A stretch of 64,000 bases of DNA from Forficula auricularia (GCA_024734495.1 JALMQS010000055.1:12296552-12360551), one strand, 5' to 3'. Positions 1-10,633 are shown, numbered from the stretch's first letter. Program-made: numbers and translations. The notes: generated from the letters alone by a model not told the origin.

Positions 1-441
1 TCAAAGGGGCAAAAAAAAATTTGAATTTGTTTTTCAGTGAAATCAAAGAAACCAGTTTTTGCAAAATTATTTTTGTTCAACTCTTCATATCGTAAAAGTG
101 TTAGCTTTTCACCCTTTATCTTTTATATGTAAATACTTAATAATCCAATTCTTCTCCCACTCCCTAAAACTTCTTTATCTCAAATGTGATTTGCAAATAC
201 TCAACCTCCCTTAATCCTGAAATATTCATTTTTCTTACTCAAATAATTAATCTGGTCTTATTGTATATTATTATGGATGTTTAACATTAAATCAAAACTA
301 AATATTTATATCTAAATTTAAATTTTTAGAAAAATAAGATGTGAGTTTGACGATTTCGTCTTCAAATTCCTTTCCCTACTACATAGACGATTGTAGTCTT
401 CAGTATCAAATAATGGAAATATATAATGCTGTTTCTTTGAT
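1..441. other. AT-rich stretch without recognised gene
   Basis: I see no coding pattern, RNA gene or clear repeat terminus here. It is AT-rich and ends at the first TTAA-bounded interspersed repeat. Confidence 0.5.
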
Positions 442-967
442 TTAAGGAGGTTCCTTCGCGACAATCCACACAAAAAGTTTTAGCCTCGTAACCACTCTAT
501 AAATATGAACGGTGCTAAAATTTTAGGTTAAGCTTTTTTAACGTTACTGTACTTTTCACACTACTATATCCTCTTTAAGAATGGATCGTTTCCAAGCGAT
601 TGATATTATATGCCCTCCACTAAAAATAATCGCCCAAATATGTTTTTTTTAATTTTTTATCAAACCTACGTGGTAAATAATTTTAATTTTTATTAAGTTA
701 CTCCGAATAGATTATTCTAAAAAAAATATTAGTTTTTCATCAAGATGGTGAAAGTCCTTCAATGAAAAAAAATAAAATAATGATCATTTTCCCACCCTTT
801 CCCAATCTACTATATGTAAAAAATTTCATTTTTAATTGCAATTATTTCATAAATCGTCTTCAAATTTTAACAGTGTGTTTATTATGCTTTTATCGAGCTT
901 TTAATGACTTATATTCCAAGTTTCGAAGACTTCTTGAATTTTTGCATTTGTGAAAGAACTACCTTAA
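442..967. mobile_element. TTAA-ended MITE family, copy 1
   Basis: About 526 bp bounded by TTAA, with short imperfect terminal inverted repeats (TTAAGGAGGTTCCTTC at the left; the right end reads GAAAGAACTACCTTAA). Near-identical copies lie at 18859-19387 and 31095-31624. The short open frame inside is not conserved between copies. TTAA ends suggest a piggyBac-type target, but TTAA could also be part of the element. Confidence 0.8.
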
Positions 968-1024
968 ATACAATCGAAAAATGCATTTCACAAAATTAAA
1001 GTGGCATTTTTACATAGAAACAAT

Positions 1025-1333
1025 CTTAGACCATGAAATATATAGACACGCCCTCTGCTAGTCTCCACACAGAGTGAAGTGAGGCCAACATCGCCTACAG
1101 ATGACGTCACGTTCTCGCATAAATATTTTGGTTATATTAATTTAATATTAATTTGCGATTATTGGAATCCAAAATAAATAATCTAAACTACGATAAATTT
1201 ATCTCAATGTATAATTACTATAGTGGCCATGCTATTTCTGGGTGTTCCTACCACAGATGACGTCAAGTTCTATAGGAGATGTTGGCTTCACCAAATCGAC
1301 ACCAGGGCGTGTCTATATATTTCATGGTCTAAG
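1025..1333. mobile_element. MITE with 29-bp TIRs and 8-bp target duplication
   Basis: The ends are inverted copies (left start CTTAGACCATGAAATATATA, continuing through GACACGCCC). The element is flanked by a perfect 8-bp direct repeat GAAACAAT (1017-1024 and 1334-1341). Internal arms also pair, each with a TGACGTCA palindrome. The 8-bp duplication fits hAT or another 8-bp-duplicating superfamily; the TIR sequence does not tell me which. Confidence 0.85.
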
Positions 1334-1417
1334 GAAACAATGTTGTTTTAATACCTAGACTCGTAACTTTAAAGTTTTTTGCAATCAGCTTTACCCCGCT
1401 AAAGACATTTAACACAA

Positions 1418-3452
1418 GAGTCATTCCGTGCAAAATCAACACACTTTAAATAAAAATTTTACCTCACCACTTTAGACTTTCTTGAAATTTGGTACACTGA
1501 CATAGTGTGCTAATATGAATGAAAATACAAAATTTCAAATTTTTATCTTGAATAGTTTTTTTTATACGGTCTTGTGAAGTTTTCAAAAAATCGCAAAAAA
1601 ACCACGAACAAACAATTTTGAAACTGTTCTAAAAGCTGTCTTAATTGAGTTAGAGAGGTGAGACAGGTGTCATTTTGCAGCTTTGTTAATGCTCTTTTCA
1701 GAGACATACATACAACATGACATAGGTTGTAATAAATTTTTTTTTCAAAATGTAAATCAAATTTTTGATTTTGATTTTTTCTAAAAAGTACCACTTTTAA
1801 AATTTTCAAAAAAATTCTGTAAATAGATAGTACTTTCATAAACTACTATGCAAAGTATAATGATGGGATGGTAATGGGGTCTATGTTTAAAAAAATTATT
1901 ACTGACTCTTGTTTTTCATAAATACCCAGTTTTGACCAAATAATAATGATTTTAATGTAGTGAAACGACATTTTATGAAAAATCACTTGTGTATATTAAA
2001 CTATGGTTATGAAATAAACACTCTGTGCTAATTAAATAACTGTTTAATAGTAGAGATTAATAATAGTCATATAAATGCTTTCATGAAAAATATGAATGGA
2101 TTGTACTTTAAATTAGTCTTATAAAAATATTAGTAAAAACTAAGACAAATAAAACATCAACATTTTAAATAAAATTAAATCAATTTATGCTATGTCATGA
2201 AAAGTTAGTTAATTTACAATAAATATTGTTGTAGGCTAAATAGTTTGATAAGCACATGTTATCTGAAATAGAAATTTCCCTTGCATTCACTTGATCCAGT
2301 CTCTGCAGGTCTAGCAAGTTGGAACCTGTCTGTGGTTGTGAGCAAGTTAAAACAAATACCAGTCTGCCAAAAGCCAGGCTGTCTCCACAAGCATTCATTC
2401 AGTGACTAGAGTCCTTGCTGACAAGTAGTGTTTTAAATGTTAGTAATGTCTTAAGTTATCAATTCCATAATGTAAAATAGTTGTTATACCTTACATAAAA
2501 CAATTGATACTTTAAACTTCTGTGTTTTTTTGTGTGTTTTAATAGCTAATTTATTTCTTATTGGTTTACAATTAATATTTTTAGTTCTGTGTAAATTTTT
2601 AATGAAGTTAAAATAAATCTCACCCTTCAATATCACTCATAAATATATAGTCTTGTTATAAAATCTGCTAACTATTGTAAAGCTGACCTAATGAAATAAT
2701 TATTCATGTATTCATCAAACAACAAAACAATATGTTCAACTTGAATTGTAGATTTTTATAATGTCATTTTGTTATACAGCCCTAGCAATTTTGCCCGAAA
2801 CCGCCATTTAAATATAGCCTAAGAAATATATGTTTCATGAATTTATTATTAAACAGTTATTTAATTAGCACAGTGTTTATTTCATAAACATAGTTTAATA
2901 TACACAAGTGATTTTTCATAAAATGTCGTTTCACTACATTAAAATCATTTTTATTTGGTCAAAACTGGGTATTTATGAAAAACAAGAGTCAGTAATAATT
3001 TTTTTAAACATAGACCCCATTACCATCCCATCATTATACTTTGCATAGTAGTTTATGAAAGTACTATCTATTTACAGAATTTTTTTGAAAATTTTAAAAG
3101 AGGTACTTTTTAGAAAAAATCAAAATCAAAAATTTGATTTACATTTTGAAAAAAAAAATTATTACAACCTATGTCATGTTATATGTCTCTGAAAAGAGCA
3201 TTAAAAAAGCTGCAAAATGACACCTGTCCCACCTTTCTAACTCAATTAAGACAGCTTTTAGAGCAGTTTCAAAATTGTTTGTTCGTGGTTTTTTGAAAAC
3301 TTCACAAGGCCGTATAAAAAAAACTATTCAAGATAAAAATTTGAAATTTTGTATTTTTATTCATATTAGCACAGCATATCAGTGTACCAAATTTCAAGAA
3401 AATCTAAAGTGGTGAGGTAAAATGGGTGTGTTGAGTTGACATGGAATGACCC
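1418..3452. mobile_element. Large foldback element, about 600-bp arms
   Basis: The arms at about 1418-2050 and 2849-3452 are inverted copies; the termini read GAGTCATTCC and GGAATGACCC. The approximately 800-bp centre (2051-2848) includes a slightly GC-richer patch at 2280-2420 that I do not recognise. I found no target duplication and no transposase. The minus open frame at 1543-1839 lies in the arm and is not a convincing gene. Confidence 0.85.
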
Positions 3453-3477
3453 ATAAAAATATTGTTTTTTAAGATAT

Positions 3478-3590
3478 TTTTTAGAATAAAAACCACTGCA
3501 AAAAATGCTATTAGACTCATCAACTTGTTCTCGAATATCATCGTCCTTAACAGCTAGATTTAAATTAAGATTTTTTTAAATTATGTTAAA
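3478..3590 (-). other. Possible further exon of the RRM-like gene
   Basis: The minus strand is open in two frames here; one reads AVKDDDIREQVDESNSIF, which looks protein-like. The phase from the preceding exon would fit only a weak acceptor and the other frame, so I do not call it a CDS. Confidence 0.2.
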
Positions 3591-3779
3591 TATCTTTTTG
3601 ACAGAGAATGCTTACTTCGTATATGTTTTTATTAGTCAGGATTTAAAGGATCCGTGATATAAGTACCAGGTGGTACATAAAAATATAACGAGGAAGAAGT
3701 TAAAATCCAGTGCATAAATTGAAAACAAAATAATGCCATAATAAAACAATTTTAAAATTACATGTATACATATACAATA

Positions 3780-3832
3780 CACATATAGGGGTATGTTTTT
3801 TGTATCAAGCAGAGGACACCCTTAAAAATATC
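3780..3832. mobile_element. Relic of hammerhead-like palindrome family B
   Basis: The words GTATGTTTTTTGTATCAAGCAGAGGACACCC match the arm of the family found intact at 8426-8890 and 27066-27985 (there, GCATCAAGCAGAGGACAACC). Only a short arm fragment is left. Confidence 0.5.
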
Positions 3833-3853
3833 TTTAGAACAAAAAAAACTTAC

Positions 3854-4000
3854 TTGGATTGTTTTGTAATTTTCAAACCATCTGCAGAAGTCGAAATAAC
3901 ATTTTTTGAAGATTTCTTTTTCAAAATATCAGATTTTAGTATCTCTTTAAGAGCATTTTGAGCCTTTTCTTCATTTTCAAAATGTAAAAATACAAATCGT
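3854..4000 (-). CDS. RRM-like protein, second coding exon
   Basis: On the minus strand, an acceptor (TTTTTTTAG) precedes an open segment of 147 nt that ends at a consensus donor GTAAGT. It continues the 7415-7566 exon in phase: the two bases AA from that exon plus the first A here complete a Lys codon, giving KRFVFLHFENEEKAQNAL. KRFVFLHF resembles the RNP1 motif of RNA-recognition motifs, followed by the usual acidic helix. The tail is lysine/serine-rich. The exon ends in phase 2. I do not recognise the specific gene. Confidence 0.65.
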
Positions 4001-4354
4001 CTAAAAAAATATAATGTAATTGTTAATTAATTTCAAACACATTAGAACAAAATCCCGGATAGTGTGGTCCCCAGAGGCCAAAAAGTCCATTGTACAGTGC
4101 GTGCGTATATATGTATGTATGTACCCCCCTGCGTTTCGCATCCATAAGTCTCACAGCTACGAAATTCGAAACTTGAGCTTGATATGGGCTAAAAGGAATA
4201 CAGCAAACTGCCATTTACATGAAATATTTTTCGTCTTTTGCGATTTGAAACGATTTTTTTTCTCTAAATAGTTGTACTTTTAACTGTCATAAGTTGTTAG
4301 TCGTGTTTTAATTTTAATCCGAATGAAATAAGGGGGTGTAAATAAACAATATTG

Positions 4355-4356
<2 letters not shown>

Positions 4357-4450
<94 letters not shown>
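4357..4450. repeat. (TA)n microsatellite
   Basis: About 94 bp of uninterrupted TA dinucleotide. Its last eight bases serve as one copy of the ATATATAT target duplication of the adjoining MITE. Confidence 0.95.
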
Positions 4451-4453
<3 letters not shown>

Positions 4454-4861
4454 GGGGTGAACCGCGACCTAAAATTGTGTACATCTACTTCTACTTCCAC
4501 TTTCATTTCCAACAAGAAGACAATAGAATACAATAGATTATCTAATGCAGTGTTTCTCAAAGTGTGTTCCGCGGAACCCTGGGGTTCCATGAAAACTCGC
4601 CACAAAAAAATTCACGGCAGGTGAAAAAATTCTAGTGTTCAAAATGAAAGTGGAGTTTTGGATTAGTTGTGTGAATCCCATTCCCATAACAACGCTTTAA
4701 CTCGAATCACAAAATTGTCTGGTTCCACGCTTACCCCTCAAACGGAAAAGAGTTCCACATTCGAAAAAGTTTGAGAAACACTGATCTAATGAATTCTAAA
4801 GTAATTCCAAATAATTCTAAAGACGGTGTACACCTAATTCCAATCGCAGTTTACCCCCTCG
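4451..4861. mobile_element. CGAGGGGTGAACCGCGA MITE, copy 1 (host of a nested hAT)
   Basis: Termini CGAGGGGTGAACCGCGA and an imperfect inverse ending ACCCCCTCG; flanked by ATATATAT on both sides. Without the nested 236-bp hAT and its 8-bp duplication, the element is about 167 bp, matching the 161-bp copy at 46166-46326. Confidence 0.85.
4548..4783. mobile_element. Non-autonomous hAT element nested in a MITE
   Basis: Ends CAGTGTTTCTCAAA and TTTGAGAAACACTG, flanked by a perfect 8-bp duplication ATCTAATG (4540-4547, 4784-4791). The CAGTG start and 8-bp duplication are typical of hAT. The copy of the host MITE at 46166-46326 carries the unoccupied ATCTAATG site on the opposite strand. Confidence 0.9.
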
Positions 4862-4921
4862 ATATATATAAAGGCCCATATCTCGGATATGGCAAGTCGC
4901 AGAGCTTTGAAACTTAAGATA

Positions 4922-5811
4922 CTCCCTTGATCAAAAAGTTTCAGGAATTTATTCAGAAAAACAAAAATACAAATTTATTCATCAAAATCGATATTGTCCC
5001 ATTTAAAGTACTCCCTATCGACTGCAGCGCACTTATGCCAGCGATTGATCCAATACTCGAAAAAATTTTATACTTGGTTTTCGGTATGGACTATGAGAGC
5101 CGTTTTCGATTTTAAAAATGAAATCGTCTTTGTATCAACGAGTTTGTATTAAATTTTGAGTTAAAAACGGTGCGAAAATGTTGAAGAAGTGTTACTCTAT
5201 AGGAAACAAACTTTTTTGTGTGGCCCAAGTTTTCGTAAATCTGTCGAGGATGACGAACGCAGTCGACATCGAAAACAGACGAAAACGTCAATAAAATCAA
5301 GGAAATGATGGCCGAAAACTGTAAATTGACCATTGGAGAGATGGCAGCGAACTTGAACATCGCTTATGAATCCACTCAAGCTATTTTGTTTAATGATTTG
5401 GCTTTGAGACGCCAAAAAGAGCGGATTTGTGAGAATCACGTAACGTGAGGTCGAACAATGCCATCGTTCTCCGCAACTTTTTGACCAAGAACGGAACTAA
5501 TACCATCCAACAGCCACCAAATTCGACTGCTTTTTGCTCCCTGCGACTTCTTCCTGTTCAGTCGACTCAAAAAATCGCTCTGGAGAAAGCGTTTTAGCAG
5601 CCAAGTGGAGATATGAAAAAATCGAAGACGGCTCTGATGGCTAAACCGAAAACCGAATATAAAAAATATTTTAAGGATTGGATCAAGCGCTGGCATAAGT
5701 GCGTTGCAGTCGATGAGGAGTACTTTGAAGGAGACAATATCGATTTTGATGAATAAATTTGTATTTTTGATTTTCTGAATAAATTCCTGAAACTTTTTGA
5801 TCATAAGGGAT
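4922..5811 (+). pseudogene. Rearranged mariner transposon with broken transposase
   Basis: Termini (A/C)TCCCTT are flanked by TA. The plus strand keeps pieces of a mariner transposase: a helix-turn-helix segment near 5270-5415 (NVNKIKEMMAENCKLTIGE, then NLNIAYESTQAILFNDL) and, at about 5540-5755, the C-terminal part (CDFFLFSRLKKS, DWIKRWHKCV, EYFEGDNIDFDE). The catalytic region between them is missing and there are frameshifts and stops. The left 185 bp is an inverted copy of the transposase 3' end, so the element is a foldback rather than a simple deletion derivative. Confidence 0.85.
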
Positions 5812-5951
5812 TATATATGGCTAGAAGGTTACTATGCTGTTGATTTAAATTATAAAAGAGTGAGTACCTCTATTTAGTCTAAGTGTTTTTTGGCTTTTTT
5901 CCGGTTTACTCAAAACGGCTTGAGGAAACCCCAAATTCAAGTAATTTGAAA

Positions 5952-6150
5952 TAAATTATATTTTAAAAACCAAAAAAAACATGTTTCTAAAAAGTACAAA
6001 ATAATGTAATACTTAATCAAAAAGTGTGTGGCGCAAAAACTATTAATTAATTTCGACAAAGTGCCCCACGCTTTTTGATTAAGTATTACATTATTTTGTA
6101 CTTTTTAGAAGCATGTTTTTTAGTTTTTTTTTTTAAATATAATTTAATTT
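5952..6150. repeat. Inverted repeat, about 85-bp arms
   Basis: The arms meet around 6038-6066 and include AAAGTACAAAATAATGTAAT and its inverse. No target duplication or coding content was seen. Confidence 0.75.
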
Positions 6151-6784
6151 TTTACTTTTTAGTCTTAATTATTTTTATCGAGAAAAGTTTGCGATATTTA
6201 ACAGAATGAAATGTATCTTTTTTATATAATTTGATTTAAATTAAGTAGGTAAACAATTATTTTAAAATTAAAATGTTTGCGGGATTTAACAGAACAAAAG
6301 TCACATTGATAGATAGATACAAGTGAAGCTAATAATATAAAGCATGTAATAAAAAGGAAATGATATGAAGATTCAAAATAAGAGAGAAACTACCTAATAT
6401 GAAAATCGTTTTTATTTTTAAAGGAATGATATATCAACTTTTAATGGTTATATGGATGTGAATTTTTTTTTTTACTCACCCACGTGTCAAAAATAACCTT
6501 AATCAAGGAAAAATCAATTAAAATGAGTTTTGTCAAAGTAGAGATCTATTTAAATCGTTTTGCCATCTTCAAAACTAGTTAATAATGTTTGTTTAAGCAA
6601 AATCGTTAAAAAAATAAATAAATATACAATTTTAGCTCGTTTAATAAGTTAAGTAGATAGATAGATTTTTTTTTTTAATCATCTTAAATTTGGTGGTGCC
6701 TATTGTAAACTATCTCTAGTTATTGAAGGAGACAATAAAGAGTATGTTTCTATTGGAATCATACATTTTATTTATTTATAACGA

Positions 6785-6812
6785 GACTATAGTTTCGAGA
6801 GCTTCATCACTC
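6785..6812 (-). ncRNA. Hammerhead-like motif, degraded
   Basis: The minus strand reads GTGATGA, a shortened stem II and GAAACTATAGTC. The conserved first C is G and stem II is truncated, so cleavage is unlikely. Confidence 0.4.
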
Positions 6813-6886
6813 TATTACAATGGATTCATTATTAATTTATGAATTCATGAGATTCATAAATTAATTCCTGTGAATCAATTGTAATA

Positions 6887-6925
6887 GACTGATGAAGAGG
6901 GCAAAGCCCTCGAAACTATAGTCTC
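6887..6925 (+). ncRNA. Hammerhead-ribozyme-like motif (intact core)
   Basis: CTGATGA (6889-6895), one extra A, a 6-bp stem GAGGGC/GCCCTC with an AAA loop, GAAA (6912-6915), C-TATA-G, then TC with the expected cleavage after C6923. This matches the hammerhead core with a very short stem III. Deviations: the unpaired base between CTGATGA and stem II, and a weak stem I (five pairs if a GT bulge is allowed). Confidence 0.55.
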
Positions 6926-7414
6926 GTTATAAATAAATAAAATGTATGATTCCAGCAGAAGACACACTTCACTCTTTATTATCTCCTTCAATATATAAAA
7001 ATTCTGCTACTCTCGCCAAAAAAACTTTCAATTTAATATCTCTAGTTAGTATAATAGTTGTTTTATCATTATTTTTTTAAAACAACTATTGTTCTAAATT
7101 TCCTTGAAAAGAGAGAATTTCTCTCGAAATATTTGGATATTTAATAAACGTTTTGTGTGATTGTTTTTATAAAAGTACCGTATTTATTCAATACAATAAA
7201 AACAATAAATTATTTCAAAATACAAATAAATATATAAATACATATTCAAACAATTTTGGTTGGTTTAATAAGATTAGATGATAATATTTTTATTTTTAAT
7301 TGAGTTCAAAAAAGGAGGAGGTTATTAATTCGAGTGAATTTTTTTATTCTGTAATGTTAATGTATTTGTAAATAAGAATAAATAAATAATAAATTAAATT
7401 ATAAATATCCATAC

Positions 7415-7566
7415 TTTGATTGTCTGGGTCGGACGATCTTCAAAATATCTTGATTTAATTCGCCTATATCCATGGCAGTAATTATTCCTTCAGGAAGTCT
7501 TAAATATAAAACATTACTATTTGTTTTGGAAATTCTGCATTTCGTTTTAGAAATTTTAGTTTTCAT
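7415..7566 (-). CDS. RRM-like protein, start-codon exon
   Basis: On the minus strand an ATG (7564-7566) opens a 50-codon frame. A lysine-rich N-terminus is followed by NVLYLRLPEGIITAMDI, whose LYLRLP resembles the first beta strand/RNP2 of an RRM. The donor GTATGG leaves two bases (AA), and the next exon at 3854-4000 supplies the third base and an RNP1-like strand. Matching phase and the RNP2-to-RNP1 order support a real gene. The 3.4-kb intron holds nested MITEs and a mariner relic. Role (RNA binding) is inferred from the fold only. Confidence 0.6.
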
Positions 7567-7844
7567 TTTTGTAGATATTTAATTTTCAAAATATTCAATA
7601 ATTATATGAAAATGAAAATTATCAGGCGAAATATTTTAAAACAATATTATTATATATATATATATATATTAAGTAAGGTTAGCAAGTTTTGTGTCAAATC
7701 GAGTGATGAAATATGAAATGTTAACAAGATGTATCTTTACATATGGCCCACAGGCGGGGCCACAATAGGTCAATATTAAAGGCGGTAAATTCAAATATAA
7801 ACACGGAACAAATAAATAATATATGTACAGATATATCATCTCGA

Positions 7845-7915
7845 TATATATATGTGTATGTTTATTTGCATCAAGCAGAGGACAACCTCTTGTTTCTCTT
7901 TATAAATACGGAAAG
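7845..7915. mobile_element. Half-arm of palindrome family B
   Basis: GTATGTTTATTTGCATCAAG continuing CAGAGGACAACCTC matches one arm of the 8426-8890 element. The other arm and the ribozyme-like core are absent. Confidence 0.6.
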
Positions 7916-8205
7916 CTAGTGAAATTAAACCTATCAAATTGATAAGAAACGAATATCGAAATTATAGGCGAATCTAGGGAGGGGCTACGGAGTCACTTGA
8001 CCCCTTCAAGACAGTCGAAAACACTATACTACAAACAGTAGTGTAGCGAGGTGGGGGCACTTTCTCCGGGCGGCAAATTTTACAAAAAAATTGGAGCTTA
8101 TGAGCGCTTCTTTAAGATAAAAAAAATCATTTTTTTTTTTAAGATCAATTATGCTTATTGGATGATTTGTGATTATTTTAGTGCTTGGTGAACTTTCGCA
8201 TAGAG

Positions 8206-8280
8206 CAGTGTTTCTCAACCTTTGTAGAGCGAGGAACCCTAGAGCACTTATATTTATTTCGAGGAACTCCTAGCACTAAA
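8206..8280. mobile_element. hAT-like 5' end fragment
   Basis: CAGTGTTTCTCAACCTTTGT resembles the terminus of the hAT element at 4548; no partner end was found, so it is truncated. Confidence 0.4.
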
Positions 8281-8323
8281 AATATGAGATATTTAATTTT
8301 TGTCAAAATATCAACATCATGGG

Positions 8324-8385
8324 GAGTCGGGTTGTCCGAGCTGGCTAAGGCGCTGGCCTCGCTTCAGCATCGTTGATACGATGTT
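8324..8385 (+). mobile_element. tRNA-derived SINE head fragment
   Basis: The segment GTCCGAGCTGGCTAAGGCGC resembles the 5' half (A-box region) of a Leu/Ser-type tRNA. No T-arm follows, so it is not a functional tRNA; a SINE head is more likely. Confidence 0.4.
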
Positions 8386-8531
8386 CAAAAAAACGAGAAT
8401 GTTTATTTATAAGTCATTTTTGTTTCATAAAGAGAAACAAAGAGGTTGTCATCTGCTTGATGCAAATAAACATACACACATATATATCGAAATTATATAA
8501 CTGTATATACTTATATTCTTTATTTGTTTGA

Positions 8532-8566
8532 GACTATAGTTTCGAAGGCTTGGCCCTCATCATCAC
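8532..8566 (-). ncRNA. Hammerhead-like motif (first core base changed)
   Basis: The minus strand reads GTGATGA, stem GAGGGC/GCCTTC with a CAA loop, then GAAACTATAGTC. The change of the first C to G in the core would be expected to stop cleavage. Confidence 0.45.
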
Positions 8567-8701
8567 TCTTTTTAATTATAAATATTATTTTTCTTGGGAT
8601 CAGTATCGCGTGGATATTGAAATTTTTTCCTTCTTTCTAAGCTGAATAGCCAGGTAGAATTAAAAAACATTTTTTGGTAGACATCCATACCTATATATAA
8701 A

Positions 8702-8740
8702 GACTGATGATGAGGGCCAAGCCTTTCGAAACTATAGTCT
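8702..8740 (+). ncRNA. Hammerhead-like motif (intact core)
   Basis: CTGATGA (8704-8710), T, a stem closed by G-U pairs around CAA, GAAA (8728-8731), C-TATA-GTC, ending at 8739. The core residues are conserved; stem II is weaker than in copy 27685-27719. Confidence 0.5.
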
Positions 8741-8906
8741 TAAACAAATAAATAATATATATAGAGATATATAATTTCGATATATATGTGTATATGTTTA
8801 TTTGCATCAAGCAGAGGACAACCTCTTTATTTTTCTTTATGAATCAACAACTCTGCTACCTTCGGCAAAATAAAAACTTTTTAATTTTTCCATTTTTGTT
8901 TTTTTT

Positions 8907-9161
8907 CAGGGCCAGACTTTGGATCCTGGGAGCTACACGACCGCAGAAGGATCCAAGTGAAGGGGGGCGCCAAATCGGGAAAACTAAGAAAGGTAATTTT
9001 TTTGTTTTTAATGCTTAATATTTATTAAATGAAATGTTACTATTCAATACATCAATAAGGTCGGATTTGATGAAAATGGATACGGACGCAATCATGAGAG
9101 CCCGCGGGAGGAAGAGTGTGGCCCCCCACTGGGATGGAATTAAAAATTCTTACCAGCCCTG
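8907..9161. mobile_element. Possible hAT-like element
   Basis: The left end CAGGGCCAG and right end CCAGCCCTG could be short TIRs around a GC-richer 255-bp segment. No 8-bp duplication is visible. It abuts the right end of the family B element. Confidence 0.3.
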
Positions 9162-10380
9162 AATTCCGGCCCGGACTCACTAAATTATGTTTAATGTACG
9201 ATATGTTTTTGTATTTAAGCACTAATGTATTAGGGTGTTCTTGCGGACGCCCCTGGATGCAATAAGGATTTTGCCAAATTGATAGCTTATTAAGTCTTAT
9301 ACAGCAGAAACATGAAGTTTAGCTAATAATTAACATAGTTATATCAGCAGAAAATACTATGTAAATATGCTTTTATAGAAACATACCAACATACCTCTTT
9401 TGAAGAAAATTTTAATTGTAATAATTGTTTGCATAATTTTCAAAATCATAAATAAATAATCAGTCTAAGGAGGAATGACGCAACAAGTCGTCTCCATTGT
9501 AACTCCTTCATTTATCAAAAATTCCAATTCATTATCTGGGGTAAATATTCTAATCTAATTCTTCCACTTTCCCCGTATTTTTATTTCCAATCCTAAGCGT
9601 CTTATTCACATAATTAATACGCAAGTTTTTTTTTATTTTTAATAAAAGTTAAACTTCAAGTTTTGAGTAAAAACTTATTCTTGATCTAAGGGTTAAGAAG
9701 CTTGTGGAATATTCAGAAATTTTTGTCTAGGGACTAGTTTTTTCTAGGGGTTTTTTTTCTGACAATATTATATAGTATAAGAGAACCTGAATCGGAGCTC
9801 ATTTTTCTATAAGAAACCTTTTCAGTTCTTCTAAGGCATAGATAAAAGATACTAGTTCTTTCGAGTTCTAAGGCAAGGCACACACAGTCGATTTTCAGTC
9901 GAGCGATAGTTTAGTTGATGGACATGAATATATTAAGTTTAATGTAGGCGCATACACAACACAACTGCAGATCAACTCGATTGTTTAAGCAAAAGTGAAT
10001 CAATGAGCACTTATGATAAAAAATCGAGCTTAGTTAATTAGAGTTGGTTATAAATTGATAATGCATCACGATTTCAAACCAACCCAACTAAATTGTTGCG
10101 TCGACTGAAAATCGATAGCCTAATTTTGGAAATAAATTAGCTCAAATCAGCTTGTAGGCTAAATACTAATCATACAAGAAAGGAGGATAGTTTCAATTTT
10201 TGTAATAGACATCAAATGTCTGTTTAAAAATATTTATTATAATTTTACTAGTGAAAAAAGAAAATATTTAGGTGTATGATATTTAGGAAATTCATTTTTA
10301 ATTTTATTTTGTGAAACTCTCAGCAAGTATCTTTCATAAGGAGGCCGCCTTCCAATATTCCTCCTTTATTCAATCCAATT
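9162..10380. other. Intergenic AT-rich sequence
   Basis: No gene recognised. A weak inverted pair (CGATTTTCAGTCGA near 9890 against TCGACTGAAAATCGAT near 10098) bounds about 230 bp and may be a decayed MITE. Confidence 0.4.
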
Positions 10381-10441
10381 AATTTACTGAGAATCAGATT
10401 GGATTGGGTCGGGTGTAAATGTGGGTCTGAGGATCACCCAC

Positions 10442-10633
10442 TCTGCTGTAATCTGGTATAATGAACTGCCTGAAGGGTTGAAAGATGTGAGAACTATGAG
10501 TAAATTTAATGAAAATGTTAAACGATATTTATTTGGTCAGAGATTATGATAACGCACACATGTATGATATATGTAATGCCTGTTGTAGATTCTTTGTGAT
10601 CTTTTTGGGTTAAGAAATAAATAAAAAAAAAAA
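10442..10633 (+). pseudogene. LINE 3' end, type 1 (RT C-terminal tail and poly(A))
   Basis: The frame 10442-10549 reads SAVIWYNELPEGLKDVRTM and ends KRYLFGQRL-stop, the usual C-terminus of jockey/CR1-like LINE reverse-transcriptase ORFs (W-N-LP...F...LK.YL). About 70 bp of 3' UTR and an A-rich tail follow. The element is 5'-truncated and dead. Confidence 0.7.

Larger units (their letters stand above)
6723..7037. mobile_element. Hammerhead-like palindromic element, family A copy 1
   Basis: A 315-bp palindrome starting TTGAAGGAGACAATAAAGAG and ending near TGCTACTCTCG...CTTTCAATTTA. It is flanked by an 11-bp direct repeat ATCTCTAGTTA (6712-6722, 7038-7048). The right arm has an intact hammerhead-like core; the left-arm core is degraded. 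Variable, relatively long duplications fit target-primed insertion rather than a cut-and-paste transposon. No coding sequence. Confidence 0.8.
8426..8890. mobile_element. Hammerhead-like palindromic element, family B copy 1
   Basis: A 465-bp palindrome whose arms carry GGTTGTCCTCTGCTTGATGC and its inverse, flanked by an 11-bp direct repeat CATTTTTGTTT (8415-8425, 8891-8901). Hammerhead-like cores sit on the minus strand of the left arm and the plus strand of the right arm. No coding capacity. Confidence 0.8.

Noticed and set aside
4297..4605. 102-residue minus frame with (YI)n
   Set aside because: It is the translation of the (TA)n microsatellite and a MITE/hAT end.
5436..5804. 122-residue minus frame
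   Set aside because: Antisense of the mariner transposase 3' end; the real coding remnant is on the plus strand.
6723..7037. Plain cut-and-paste MITE interpretation
   Set aside because: Duplications of 11-13 bp that vary in length between copies, with the ribozyme-like core, fit retrotransposition better; kept as the alternative.
8324..8385. Possible tRNA gene
   Set aside because: Only the 5' half resembles a tRNA; no T-arm or acceptor pairing follows, so it is a SINE head fragment.
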